Source: an uncultured Lachnospiraceae bacterium (GTDB lineage Bacteria > Bacillota > Clostridia > Lachnospirales > Lachnospiraceae). From it: DNA of 64,000 bases. The translations under genes were made by a program, and so were the position numbers. Where the stretch lies: positions 62,001 to 126,000 of the forward strand of contig CAJTPM010000009.1 in NCBI GenBank assembly GCA_910578085.1. Direction: 5' to 3'. The notes below the pieces were generated by a model. The model was not told where the DNA came from. It saw only the letters and a program-made list of their open reading frames with translations, and searched no databases. Shown here piece after piece: positions 1-9,173 of this stretch (within the stretch, counting starts at the first letter, position 1; each line of letters starts with the position of its first letter).

Positions 1-699
1 ACTTCCGTAAAGGCTTTTCTTCCCATCGACGGCAGTTTTGACAACTATCGGACTATTTTGGAAAAAGGCGAGATCGTGAGAACAATGTGGAATAGTATTT
101 ACTATGTTTCGATCACGATTTTTGTGGGATTAATCGTCAACTCCATGTGCGGATTTGCGCTCGCTAAACTGCAGTTTCGGGGAAGAGATTTTCTGTTCAG
201 CATGATAGTGGCATTGATCATTATTCCGTTGGAAAGTATTATATTGCCGCTGTATTTTATGATATTTAAATTTAAGATGCTCAATACTTTTTTCGCCCTG
301 ATAGCACCGTTTACGGCGAACTGTTTTAGTATATTCCTGTTTCGGCAGTTTTTTGTGGATATTCCGGATTCTTTGCTGGAGGCGGCATATATTGATGGGG
401 CTTCCCCGTTGAGGGCATTCTTTAAAATCGTGCTGCCGCTGTCATTCCCCGTCTATGCTACGGTTCTGATTTTGCAGTTCATCGAGCATTGGGGAGACTT
501 CCTGTGGCCGGTACTGGTGACTGACGACAAGACAAAAACCGTACAGCTCGGCCTGCAAACGCTGTTTACGGCGCCGCCGGTCCATTACGGACCTATATTT
601 GCAGCGCTGACGCTCAGTACGCTTCCGGTTGTTGTTATGTTTATTTTCTTCCAGAAATATTATGTACAGGGTATTGCTCAATCAGGAATAAAAGGATAA
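1..699 (+). CDS. Carbohydrate ABC transporter permease, MalG type (5' end outside window)
   Basis: Inner-membrane subunit of a sugar ABC importer of the MalG/CUT1 class. The frame is open from base 1, so the N-terminus lies upstream; the TTG at 58 is internal. Five hydrophobic segments are visible. The cytoplasmic loop carries the EAA signature, read as EAAYIDGASPLRAFFKIVLP, which docks on the ATPase subunit. The protein ends in the usual basic tail (ending GIKG). The GH32 gene starts 14 bases later, so the imported sugar is probably sucrose or a fructo-oligosaccharide; that substrate is inferred from the neighbour only. Confidence 0.93.
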   Translation, partial: TSVKAFLPIDGSFDNYRTILEKGEIVRTMWNSIYYVSITIFVGLIVNSMCGFALAKLQFRGRDFLFSMIVALIIIPLESIILPLYFMIFKFKMLNTFFALIAPFTANCFSIFLFRQFFVDIPDSLLEAAYIDGASPLRAFFKIVLPLSFPVYATVLILQFIEHWGDFLWPVLVTDDKTKTVQLGLQTLFTAPPVHYGPIFAALTLSTLPVVVMFIFFQKYYVQGIAQSGIKG

Positions 700-713
700 G
701 AAAGGACCAAAAA

Positions 714-2183
714 ATGGAGAATAACAGTAAAAATTTTGAAGAGACGAAAAGAGCCACCGCTCATGTCATGGAACAGCACGAGAAGATAAAAGATCATCCG
801 CTGCGGCAGAAGTATCACTTTGAAGTACCGGCCGGGTGGTGTAATGACCCCAACGGATTCTCTGTTTTTCGGGGAAAGTATCACCTTTTCTACCAGCATA
901 ATCCGTATATGGCGGAGCCAGGAGATTACAGGGCATATTGGGGACATGCAATCAGCGAAAATCTGGTGGACTGGGAGTACCTTCCGATCGTGCTGGCGCC
1001 TGTGGATGCGTATGACAAAGCGGGATGCTGGTCGGGGTGTGCACTGGAACTGGAAGATAAAATGTATATTATGTACACGGGACTGGACGAACGGAATGAG
1101 AGACAGCAGGGGCAGTGCATGGCAGTCAGCGAAGACGGGATTTATTTTGAAAAAACAGATGATAATCCGATCCTGGCAGAGACGCTTTGCAGCGCAGACA
1201 AAAAAGATTTCAGGGACCCTTGTATCTGGCGCGAAAATGGAGAGTGGAATATGGTGATCGGTTCCACAAAAGACAATTTTGCACAGACGCTTCTGTATCG
1301 CTCGGAAGATCTAAAAAACTGGAAATTTGTCAATACGATGACAGAGAGTTTAGGAGAACTGGGTACGGTATGCGAATGCCCCAACTTTTTTCAATTAGGA
1401 GAAAAAAGAGTACTGTTTACTTCGCCTCACGGATTAAACCATAGAAAATCCGTCTATCTGACCGGAGATTTCGATTATCCTGCCGGAAAATTTTTCTGGA
1501 ATAATTATGGAGAGATCGACTGGGGGATGGACTATTATGCGCCCCAGGTTATCACGGACAAAAAGGGAAGAAAAATTATTATAGGCTGGATGAACAGCTG
1601 GGACTGGATGCCATGGTGTGATGGAAAGTACTATACCACAGCGCTTGGCTGGTGCGGCGCAATGGCAATCCCCAGAGAAGTCAGAATGGACAGGGAAGGA
1701 AATTTATCTTTTATGCCGATAGAAGAACTGCAAAAATATCGTTCCGGTGAGCTGGTACAAAAAGATATCACTGTGGGGGAAGAGGGAATTTCTGTTGAGA
1801 CAGGCGACAATGCCCATTGCGAGATCATTATGGAACTTGATCTGAAAAAGACTACGGCGAAGACGGTGCGGCTGGAATTAAAAAGCGATGGAAAAGAAAA
1901 GGCGCTGGTGAATTTTAATCTCACCCGGGGGGAAATAGAATTTGACAGGAGCAGTACGCTGGATCGCATAAAATGCAAAAGAAAGGCGCCGTTCCGCTCC
2001 GTTATGGAAGATACCTGTAAAATACATTTGTTCATCGATTCCTCCTCCATAGAAATTTTTACCGATCACTACAGGACATGTATGACAAATACAGTCTATG
2101 TGCCGAAGGATGCGACGGGTATAAAAATATACGGCATGGAAGGGACTGCGAAAATTCCGGAAATACAAAGCTGGGTATTGTAA
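714..2183 (+). CDS. Glycoside hydrolase family 32 (beta-fructosidase / sucrose-6-phosphate hydrolase)
   Basis: Hydrolyses terminal beta-D-fructofuranosyl bonds (sucrose, its phosphate, or short fructans) in the cytoplasm. Of 489 residues, the N-terminal five-bladed propeller carries all three GH32 catalytic motifs. WCNDPNG holds the nucleophile Asp45, FRDP holds the transition-state stabiliser Asp168, and ECPNF holds the acid/base Glu221. A C-terminal beta-sandwich follows from about residue 350. There is no signal peptide. It follows the sugar permease by 14 bases with a GAAAGGA ribosome site, which suggests uptake followed by intracellular cleavage. Sucrose versus fructan preference cannot be read from sequence. 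Confidence 0.94.
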   Translation: MENNSKNFEETKRATAHVMEQHEKIKDHPLRQKYHFEVPAGWCNDPNGFSVFRGKYHLFYQHNPYMAEPGDYRAYWGHAISENLVDWEYLPIVLAPVDAYDKAGCWSGCALELEDKMYIMYTGLDERNERQQGQCMAVSEDGIYFEKTDDNPILAETLCSADKKDFRDPCIWRENGEWNMVIGSTKDNFAQTLLYRSEDLKNWKFVNTMTESLGELGTVCECPNFFQLGEKRVLFTSPHGLNHRKSVYLTGDFDYPAGKFFWNNYGEIDWGMDYYAPQVITDKKGRKIIIGWMNSWDWMPWCDGKYYTTALGWCGAMAIPREVRMDREGNLSFMPIEELQKYRSGELVQKDITVGEEGISVETGDNAHCEIIMELDLKKTTAKTVRLELKSDGKEKALVNFNLTRGEIEFDRSSTLDRIKCKRKAPFRSVMEDTCKIHLFIDSSSIEIFTDHYRTCMTNTVYVPKDATGIKIYGMEGTAKIPEIQSWVL

Positions 2184-2213
2184 AGGAAAGCATAGAGACA
2201 TAAAGGACTGTAA

Positions 2214-2251
2214 AAAACGGGTTGATCATCAGCGATCAGCCCGTTTTATCA
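2214..2251 (+). terminator. Rho-independent terminator after the GH32 gene
   Basis: Arms 2214-2227 and 2234-2247 pair over 14 bp with one G-U pair and a 6-nt loop; the descending arm ends in TTTT. It closes the sugar-uptake operon and separates it from uvrC. Confidence 0.9.
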
Positions 2252-2320
2252 TGTATTCCTCCGCCCCCATTGTTATTTTACCTGTTATATCATATAATGA
2301 AAAATATCAGGAGAAAAACC

Positions 2321-4222
2321 ATGTTTGACATAGAAGAAGAATTAAAAAAACTCCCGGCAAAACCCGGCGTATACATTATGCACGATGAAGTGGACACGAT
2401 CCTCTATGTGGGGAAAGCGGTGAACCTGCACAACAGAGTGCGCTCCTATTTCAGGAAGATCCACGGGAGAGGGCCGCAGATCGAGAAGATGGTAAAGCAG
2501 ATCGCACGGTTTGAGTATATTGTGACGGATTCCGAGCTGGAAGCACTGGTACTGGAAAACAATCTGATCAAAGAGAACAGCCCAAAATATAATACGCTGC
2601 TGAAAGATGATAAAACTTATCCGTTTATCAAAGTGACGGTGGGAGAAGAGTTTCCGCGGGTATTGTTTTCGAGAGAAATGAAAAAGGACAGATCCCGGTA
2701 CTTTGGCCCATATACCAGCGCGGGGGCAGTTAAGGATACGATAGAACTGCTCAATAAACTGTTTAAGCTGCGTACCTGCAACAGGGTGCTGCCGCGGGAT
2801 ATCGGTGAGGAACGTCCATGTCTGAATCACCATATTGGTCAGTGCCTTGCACCCTGTCAGGGGTATATAGACAGAGAGGAATACAGGGGGCGGGTGGATC
2901 AGGCACTGGATTTTCTTGGCGGCAACTATAATATGATACTGAAAGACCTGGAAAAGAAAATGCAGGAGGCGTCGGAGGAGCTGAATTTTGAGGAGGCGAT
3001 CCGCTACAGAGACCTGTTTGAAAGCGTGAAAAGTGTTGCTCAGAGGCAGAAAATTACCCATAGTGACGGGGAGGATAAAGATATTATCGCTATGGCACAG
3101 GATGAGCAGGATGCGGTCATACAGGTATTTTTTATCAGGGGCGGCAAACTAATCGGGCGGGAGCACTATTATATGACAAATGTGTCAGGTTTGCTTCGCA
3201 GAGATATTCTGCAACAGTTTATCCAGCAGTTTTATGCAGGTACCCCGTTTTTACCGAGAGAACTGATATTGCAGGAAGCCGTGGAAGATATGGAAGTGCT
3301 GGAGCAGTGGCTTAGCGGCAAACGGGGCAGCAGGGTCTATCTCCGTGTACCCATGAAAGGCACGAAGGAGAAACTTGTGGAACTGGCAGCCCAGAATGCA
3401 GCGCTGATCCTGTCTAAAGACAAAGAGAAGATCAGGCGGGAAGAGGGACGTACCATTGGAGCCGTGAGAGAGATTGCGGCGCTTTTGCATCTGGAACATA
3501 TCAGCAGGATGGAAGCTTTTGATATCTCTAATATCAGTGGATTTGAGAATGTGGGTTCCATGGTGGTCTATGAAAAAGGAAAACCCAAGCGCAGTGATTA
3601 TCGGAAGTTCAAGATCAGGACAGTCAGTGGCCCGGATGATTACGCCTGCATGAAAGAAGTGCTGACCAGAAGATTTGTGCATGGTATGGAAGAGCGGGAA
3701 GAGCTTTCGGCAAAAAAGATGGATGCAGAGTATGGTTCTTTTACAAAGTTCCCGGATCTGCTGTTAATGGATGGTGGTAAGGGCCAGGTGAATATTGCCC
3801 TAGAAGTGTTAAAGGAACTACAGATAGATATTCCTGTCTGTGGTATGGTCAAAGATGATAATCACCGCACAAGAGGGCTTTATTTTCATAACGAGGAGAT
3901 TCCTATTGATAAGCATTCGGAAGGTTTTAAACTGATCACGAGGATTCAGGATGAAGCCCACAGATTTGCGATAGAGTATCACCGTTCCCTGCGGAGTAAA
4001 ACCCAGGTGAAATCCGTTCTGGAAGATATTCCGGGTGTGGGGGAGGCCCGCCGAAAGGCGCTGATGCGTCGATTCAAATCCATGGAAGAGATGAAGGCGG
4101 CAACAACGGAACAGTTTGCTGAAATTCCGGAGATACCCGGAAATATTGCAGAAGGTATTTACCGATTTTTCCACCCGGAGGAAGAGAAGACAAAACCAAT
4201 AGAAAACGACGGCAGTCAGTAA
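2321..4222 (+). CDS. uvrC: Excinuclease ABC subunit C
   Basis: Makes the dual incision in nucleotide excision repair after UvrB loads on damaged DNA. The ATG at 2321 is chosen because CAGGAG lies 8 bases before it and the product starts MFDIEEELKKLPAKPGVY, the canonical GIY-YIG start; an upstream in-frame ATG at 2222 overlaps the terminator. In order, 633 residues show the GIY-YIG nuclease (about 10-95), a Cys cluster near 160-185, a UVR UvrB-binding motif (about 205-235), the RNase H-like nuclease with LLMDGGKGQ (about 480), and a C-terminal helix-hairpin-helix with IPGVGEARRKAL. Full length for the family. Confidence 0.97.
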   Translation: MFDIEEELKKLPAKPGVYIMHDEVDTILYVGKAVNLHNRVRSYFRKIHGRGPQIEKMVKQIARFEYIVTDSELEALVLENNLIKENSPKYNTLLKDDKTYPFIKVTVGEEFPRVLFSREMKKDRSRYFGPYTSAGAVKDTIELLNKLFKLRTCNRVLPRDIGEERPCLNHHIGQCLAPCQGYIDREEYRGRVDQALDFLGGNYNMILKDLEKKMQEASEELNFEEAIRYRDLFESVKSVAQRQKITHSDGEDKDIIAMAQDEQDAVIQVFFIRGGKLIGREHYYMTNVSGLLRRDILQQFIQQFYAGTPFLPRELILQEAVEDMEVLEQWLSGKRGSRVYLRVPMKGTKEKLVELAAQNAALILSKDKEKIRREEGRTIGAVREIAALLHLEHISRMEAFDISNISGFENVGSMVVYEKGKPKRSDYRKFKIRTVSGPDDYACMKEVLTRRFVHGMEEREELSAKKMDAEYGSFTKFPDLLLMDGGKGQVNIALEVLKELQIDIPVCGMVKDDNHRTRGLYFHNEEIPIDKHSEGFKLITRIQDEAHRFAIEYHRSLRSKTQVKSVLEDIPGVGEARRKALMRRFKSMEEMKAATTEQFAEIPEIPGNIAEGIYRFFHPEEEKTKPIENDGSQ

Positions 4223-4342
4223 TCGGATAGTTCTTCTGACAGGACAGGAAGCAGGTGAATTTTTTCTGTTATTTTCCAGCATATTATGATATGATAAAAG
4301 AAAAAGCGCATAAGCATATTGGGGAGAAGGAGACAAACAATT

Positions 4343-5278
4343 ATGGCAAGCATCCGTCTGACAAAAGTAATTGAAAAGATGAAGCTGGAAAATCTGACAC
4401 CGGAGATTGATATTACGAATGTGAAGATATCACAGCCGGATATCAACAGGCCTGCGCTGCAGTTAGCGGGTTATCTGGAGCATTTTGCGACCACTCGCCT
4501 GCAGGTTATGGGGTTTGTGGAATACAGCTATATGATGAGCATGACCGACGAAAAAAAGAAAGAGATATATGATGGTCTGATTCAGGATGGCTGTCCGGGG
4601 TTTGTATTTTGCAGAGAACTGGTGCCGGATGCAATCTTTTTGGAAATTGCCACTAAGAAAGGGGTTCCAGTATTAAATACAAAGAAGGCGACTTCCGCAT
4701 TTATGGCGGAGATTATCCGGTGGCTGAATGTAAAGCTTGCGCCCTGTATTTCGGTACATGGCGTACTTGTAGATGTATACGGTGAGGGTGTGCTCATTAC
4801 AGGTGAGAGCGGCATAGGTAAATCCGAGGCGGCACTTGAATTAATTAAGCGTGGGCATCGTCTTGTGACAGATGATGTTGTGGAACTTCGGAAGGTAAGC
4901 GAGGAGACGTTAATTGGTTCTGCACCGGATATCACAAAACATTTTATTGAACTTCGCGGAATTGGTATTGTGGATGTGAAAACTCTGTTCGGTGTGTCTT
5001 GTGTCAGAGAGACACAGAACATTGATCTTGTAATTAAGCTGGAAGACTGGGATAAAGATAAAGAATATGACAGGCTCGGACTCCAGGAGGAATATACGGA
5101 GTATCTGGGGAATAAGATAGTATGTCATAATATTCCGATCAGGCCGGGCAGAAATCTTGCAATCATCTGTGAGGCGGCGGCAGTGAACCATCGTCAGAAG
5201 AAAATGGGATACAATGCGGCCCAGGAACTGTACAATCGTGTACAACGAAACCTGGCGCAGAAGAGGGAAGATAACTGA
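4343..5278 (+). CDS. hprK: HPr kinase/phosphorylase
   Basis: Phosphorylates and dephosphorylates Ser46 of HPr and Crh, the central switch of carbon catabolite control in Firmicutes. The ATG at 4343 follows GGAGAAGGAGAC and gives 311 residues, typical for the family; the in-frame start at 4319 would overlap the ribosome site. The N-terminal domain spans about 1-130. The catalytic domain has the P-loop GESGIGKS at 154-161 and the HprK signature ELRGIGIVDVKTLFG near 203. Its probable substrate, a Crh-like protein, is encoded 4 kb downstream. Confidence 0.97.
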   Translation: MASIRLTKVIEKMKLENLTPEIDITNVKISQPDINRPALQLAGYLEHFATTRLQVMGFVEYSYMMSMTDEKKKEIYDGLIQDGCPGFVFCRELVPDAIFLEIATKKGVPVLNTKKATSAFMAEIIRWLNVKLAPCISVHGVLVDVYGEGVLITGESGIGKSEAALELIKRGHRLVTDDVVELRKVSEETLIGSAPDITKHFIELRGIGIVDVKTLFGVSCVRETQNIDLVIKLEDWDKDKEYDRLGLQEEYTEYLGNKIVCHNIPIRPGRNLAIICEAAAVNHRQKKMGYNAAQELYNRVQRNLAQKREDN

Positions 5279-5391
5279 TTTAAGATGGCCTGGAATCGGA
5301 GTGAGCGGCAGAAAGAGATTGGTGTCCCACGGGCGTGGATGTTTATCAGGGCAGTATTTACATGTATATCTAAGAAGAAAGGGACAAAAGA

Positions 5392-6333
5392 ATGGGCAAG
5401 TACATATTTGGAGCAGATGTAGGCGGAACAAGCGTAAAAATGGGACTTTTTGATATGGCGGGAATGGTAGTTGACAAATGGGAAATTCCTACCAGAACAG
5501 AAAATGCCGGTGAGCATATTCTGCCGGATATTGCGGATAGTATCAATCAGAAAATTGCAGAGAATCGATATATAAAAGAAGATATTGCAGGAATTGGTAT
5601 GGCTGTACCCGGACCGGTAGATGCGGCGGGAGTGGTGAATAAAGCTGTAAATCTGGGATGGGGTGTAACTCCTGTGAAAGAAACCATGGAAAAACTGTGC
5701 GGTATTCCAACTGTGGCAGGAAACGACGCCAATGTGGCAGCACTCGGCGAGATGTGGAAAGGCGGCGGCCAGGGATATGATTCTCTGGTGCTTGTGACTC
5801 TGGGAACAGGTATCGGCGGTGGCATAATCGTGGATGGCCGTCTGGTGACAGGTGCGGATGGGGCAGGCGGTGAGATCGGACATATGCATGTGATGGATGA
5901 CGAACCGGAGGCGTGTAACTGTGGCTGTAAAGGGTGTCTTGAGCAGTATGGTTCCGCGACGGGCATAGTACGGCTGGCAAAGAGGAATCTGGAAAGGACA
6001 GATAAGCCCAGTACGCTGCGGGATGGAGAGATAACAGCAAAAGCGGTTTTTGATGCTGTCAGAAGCGGTGATGCTGTGGCAAAAGATATTGCAGGAGAGT
6101 TTGGTGAAATACTTGGCAAGGGATTTGCTATGATAGCGAGCGTGTTGAATCCTGCGGCTTTTGTGGTAGGCGGTGGTGTGTCCAAAGCGGGAGATATCCT
6201 GTTTGAGTATATTCGCCCGTCCTTTGAAAAGTATGTATTTCCAGGGGCAAAAGGTGCAAAGTTTGTTTTGGCCACTCTGGGAAATGATGCCGGAATATAC
6301 GGCTCCGCAAAACTGGTATTGGATATGATGTAA
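5392..6333 (+). CDS. ROK-family glucokinase
   Basis: Phosphorylates glucose to glucose 6-phosphate with ATP in the cytoplasm. The 313 residues begin with the phosphate-binding motif GADVGGTSVKMGLFD. The middle has the ROK zinc motif CNCGCKGCLEQYGS near residues 175-188 and the sugar-binding GEIGHMHV just before it. A sugar kinase with another hexose or N-acetylhexosamine as substrate is possible, but the close similarity in layout to GlcK-type ROK enzymes and the position among carbon-control genes favour glucose. Spacing to hprK is 113 bases. Confidence 0.9.
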   Translation: MGKYIFGADVGGTSVKMGLFDMAGMVVDKWEIPTRTENAGEHILPDIADSINQKIAENRYIKEDIAGIGMAVPGPVDAAGVVNKAVNLGWGVTPVKETMEKLCGIPTVAGNDANVAALGEMWKGGGQGYDSLVLVTLGTGIGGGIIVDGRLVTGADGAGGEIGHMHVMDDEPEACNCGCKGCLEQYGSATGIVRLAKRNLERTDKPSTLRDGEITAKAVFDAVRSGDAVAKDIAGEFGEILGKGFAMIASVLNPAAFVVGGGVSKAGDILFEYIRPSFEKYVFPGAKGAKFVLATLGNDAGIYGSAKLVLDMM

Positions 6334-6390
6334 ATTAAAAATTACTGCGCTGCCGCCTGAGGGGAATGCCGGGACGGAGGGGGATTTGAT

Positions 6391-7296
6391 TTGAGAGGGG
6401 AAATCATAAAAGAAATAGAACAGATTTTGCCAGCCGGGCAGATCCTGAGACGGGAGCCTATGAGCCGCCATACGACTTTTCGGGTAGGCGGGCCAGCGGA
6501 GTTGTTTCTGGAGATCAGGACTGCTTCGGAGATTCAAAAATTGCTTACATTTTTTCAGGAAAGCGGTACAAAATATTTTATAGTGGGGAATGGCAGTAAT
6601 CTGTTAGTCAGTGACGGTGGTTATGATGGAGCCATTCTTCATATTGGGGAAGGGTTTGACAAAATTGGTGTTGTTGGGGAAAAGGTAAGGGCTCAGGCCG
6701 GGGCGCTGCTTGGCAGGGCAGCGTTGACAGCACAGCAGAATTCTCTGACAGGACTTGAATTTGCTTTTGGTATTCCAGGATCCGTGGGAGGAGCTGCAGT
6801 GATGAATGCGGGAGCCTACGGGGGAGAGATGAGCCAGGTAGTGAGTATGGTAACTGGATTTACTTCGGATGGGGACGAAGTAAAGCTTTTTAATAAAGAA
6901 TTGGATTTCGGCTATCGTAAGAGTATTTTGAAACAGGAAAAAATTGTAGTAGCAGAAGTGGAATTTTGTCTTTCAGATGGCAGTCCCGAAGAAATTTCAA
7001 TGAAGATGAATGATCTTACTGGGAGAAGACGGGCAAAGCAGCCCCTGGAGTATCCCAGTGCGGGGAGCACGTTTAAAAGACCAGAGGGGCATTTTGCGGG
7101 AAAGCTGATTATGGATGCGGGCCTGAAAGGCCTGTGTGTCGGCGGCGCTCAGGTGTCGGAAAAGCACTGTGGATTTATTATCAATAAAGGTGGCGCAACA
7201 GCGGCAGATGTTCGACAGCTCATGAAAAAGGTGCAGGACAGGGTAAAAGAACAGTCCGGTGTGGAACTGGAGCCGGAGATTATCTGTTTAGAGTAA
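6391..7296 (+). CDS. murB: UDP-N-acetylenolpyruvoylglucosamine reductase
   Basis: Reduces UDP-GlcNAc-enolpyruvate to UDP-MurNAc with NADPH and FAD, the second committed step of peptidoglycan synthesis. Starts at TTG 6391, 7-8 bases after ACGGAGGGGG; no ATG fits. Of 301 residues, the FAD-binding part shows FRVGGPAELFLE, GNGSNLLVSDGG and GIPGSVGGAAVMNAGAYGGE. The C-terminal part has SAGSTFKRPEGHFAGKLI with the catalytic Ser, and the conserved final Glu in LEPEI. It is a type II MurB judged by its short length. Confidence 0.96.
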   Translation: MRGEIIKEIEQILPAGQILRREPMSRHTTFRVGGPAELFLEIRTASEIQKLLTFFQESGTKYFIVGNGSNLLVSDGGYDGAILHIGEGFDKIGVVGEKVRAQAGALLGRAALTAQQNSLTGLEFAFGIPGSVGGAAVMNAGAYGGEMSQVVSMVTGFTSDGDEVKLFNKELDFGYRKSILKQEKIVVAEVEFCLSDGSPEEISMKMNDLTGRRRAKQPLEYPSAGSTFKRPEGHFAGKLIMDAGLKGLCVGGAQVSEKHCGFIINKGGATAADVRQLMKKVQDRVKEQSGVELEPEIICLE

Positions 7297-7333
7297 AAAA
7301 GCCAGGTGACCGGGGAGGGTTTCGAGGCTTTTT
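7296..7333 (+). terminator. Weak terminator-like hairpin between murB and rapZ
   Basis: Arms AAAAAGCC (7296-7303) and GGCTTTTT (7326-7333) pair perfectly but enclose a 22-nt loop. It may attenuate rather than stop transcription into rapZ. Confidence 0.4.
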
Positions 7334-7395
7334 ACAGAGGGAATACGGAAGTGTATGCTGTTTTATGACAGAAAATAGCACAAGAGGAACAGAGT

Positions 7396-8268
7396 ATGAG
7401 ATTTGTGGTAGTGACGGGCATGAGCGGCGGTGGAAAAAGTACAGCGCTGAAAATGTTAGAGGATGCAGGATTCTATTGTGTGGATAACCTGCCGGTATCT
7501 CTTGTGGGAATGTTTGTGGAGATGATCTCGTCCCCTGCTTCGGAAGCATCCAAAGTTGCACTGGGTCTGGATGTACGCAGCGGTCAGTCTTTTCATGAGG
7601 CGGAGACAATTCTGGACAAGTTAAGACAGAGCGGCTTTGTGTATGAGGTGCTTTTTCTGGATGCCGGGGAGAGAGTACTTTTAAAGCGGTATAAAGAGAC
7701 AAGGAGGAGGCATCCACTCTCACTTTCCGGTGAGCGAATCGAAGCGGGGATTCAGAGAGAAAGAGAAATACTGCGAAAAACCAGAGAAAAGGCAGATTAT
7801 GTGATAGATACCTCAAATCTGCTGACCAGGGATTTAAAGGCGGAATTAGAACGTATTTTTATTCAGAATGAAGAATATAACAGCCTTATGGTAAATATTG
7901 TGTCTTTTGGATTTAAGTATGGGATTCCGGCAGATGCCGATCTCGTTTTTGATGTACGTTTTTTACCCAATCCGTTTTATGTTGAAGAATTAAAGCAGCA
8001 TACGGGGAATGAAAATGAAGTACAGGATTTTGTGATGGACTATCAGGAGAGCCATGAATTTTTGGATAAGCTGACAGATATGCTGAATTTTCTGATTCCA
8101 AATTATATCAGGGAGGGAAAATATCAGCTTGTGATCGGAATAGGCTGTACCGGCGGAAAGCACCGCAGTGTGACATTGGCCAATAAGCTCTATGAGCGTA
8201 TGAGAGATAAGGGGAGCTATGGCCTGAAACTGAGCCACAGAGATGTAGAGGTACAGAGTGTGAGGTAG
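7396..8268 (+). CDS. rapZ: RNase adapter protein RapZ / nucleotide-binding YvcJ
   Basis: P-loop nucleotide-binding protein of the RapZ/YvcJ family. In enterobacteria RapZ guides RNase E to a small RNA controlling glucosamine-6-phosphate synthase; the role in Firmicutes is less defined and tied to competence and cell-wall precursor control. The 290 residues start MRFVVVTGMSGGGKSTAL with Walker A at 8-16. The C-terminal domain ends with the conserved GIGCTGGKHRSV and FSHRDVE-like tail (LSHRDVEVQ). It is followed directly by whiA, as in Bacillus, but without the yvcK/glmR gene that sits between them there. Confidence 0.94.
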   Translation: MRFVVVTGMSGGGKSTALKMLEDAGFYCVDNLPVSLVGMFVEMISSPASEASKVALGLDVRSGQSFHEAETILDKLRQSGFVYEVLFLDAGERVLLKRYKETRRRHPLSLSGERIEAGIQREREILRKTREKADYVIDTSNLLTRDLKAELERIFIQNEEYNSLMVNIVSFGFKYGIPADADLVFDVRFLPNPFYVEELKQHTGNENEVQDFVMDYQESHEFLDKLTDMLNFLIPNYIREGKYQLVIGIGCTGGKHRSVTLANKLYERMRDKGSYGLKLSHRDVEVQSVR

Positions 8269-8272
8269 TAGA

Positions 8273-9157
8273 TTGTCGTTTTCGAGAGATGTAAAAGAGG
8301 AATTATTAAAGCAATACGCATCCTCAGGACATTGTATGGATGCGGAACTGGCAGCAATCATTATATTTGGCGGCAGACAGCGTACAAAATCCGACAATAT
8401 TGATTTTTTGCCGGAAAAAGGAGAAATAAGGGTATTTTTGAGCACAGAGAATGATTTTGTAAGACAAAAAGCCTTTACATTATGCAAAAAAAATATTAGT
8501 ATAAAAGTTGATGTAGAAAAGGGCGTGTTAACGCTTCCGGTGGAATTTGAGAGAGAGCACCTGATACCGGATCTGAAGGGGATGCTTGAGCGGCAGTGCT
8601 GCAGAAGAGCCTTTTTGCGGGGGGCATACCTTTGCATAGGTTCCATGAGTAATCCAGGGAAAAGTTATCATCTGGAATTTGATTGTGTCAGGGAAGAAAA
8701 AGCGCATCTTTTACAGGAATTGATAGAGAGTTTTGATATTCCGGCAAAAATTGCTCTGAGAAAGAAATATTATGTAGTATATGTGAAAGAAGGGGCTGCC
8801 ATCTGTGATATGTTGAATATTATGGGGGCACATGTATCTCTGATGGATTTTGAGAATCAGAGGATTGTAAAGGAAGTAAGAAATTCTGTCAATAGAAAAG
8901 TAAACTGTGAGACTGCTAATATCAGAAAAACTGTGAATGCGGCGGCGGGACAGGTAAAAGATATCATGCTGATAGAAGAGACCTGGGGCTTAAATAAGCT
9001 GCCGGAGCATCTGCAGGAGATTGCCAGGCTACGGTTGGAGAATCAGGAGGCAACACTGCAGGAACTGGGGGATATGTTGGCGTCTCCGGTGGGGAAGTCC
9101 GGAGTGAATCATAGATTGAGAAAGTTGAGTTTGATTGCGGATAGCATCAGAAAGTAG
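8273..9157 (+). CDS. whiA: DNA-binding protein WhiA
   Basis: Conserved Gram-positive DNA-binding protein linked to cell division and chromosome segregation. Starts at TTG 8273 just after the rapZ stop, with GAGGTAG as ribosome site, giving the characteristic MSFSRDVKEELL. The 294 residues comprise an N-terminal degenerate LAGLIDADG homing-endonuclease-like fold (about 1-200) and a C-terminal helix-turn-helix with LQELGDMLASPVGKSGVNHR. The 4-base spacing indicates translational coupling to rapZ. Confidence 0.95.
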   Translation: MSFSRDVKEELLKQYASSGHCMDAELAAIIIFGGRQRTKSDNIDFLPEKGEIRVFLSTENDFVRQKAFTLCKKNISIKVDVEKGVLTLPVEFEREHLIPDLKGMLERQCCRRAFLRGAYLCIGSMSNPGKSYHLEFDCVREEKAHLLQELIESFDIPAKIALRKKYYVVYVKEGAAICDMLNIMGAHVSLMDFENQRIVKEVRNSVNRKVNCETANIRKTVNAAAGQVKDIMLIEETWGLNKLPEHLQEIARLRLENQEATLQELGDMLASPVGKSGVNHRLRKLSLIADSIRK

Positions 9158-9173
9158 TGAGAGGAGAAAAGTT

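Noticed and set aside
2222..2320. Longer N-terminus of UvrC
   Set aside because: The extra codons lie over the terminator of the previous gene, and the canonical start with a ribosome site is at 2321.
5194..6537. 447-codon minus-strand frame opposite the glucokinase gene
   Set aside because: Low-complexity translation without motifs, fully opposite a well-supported ROK gene.
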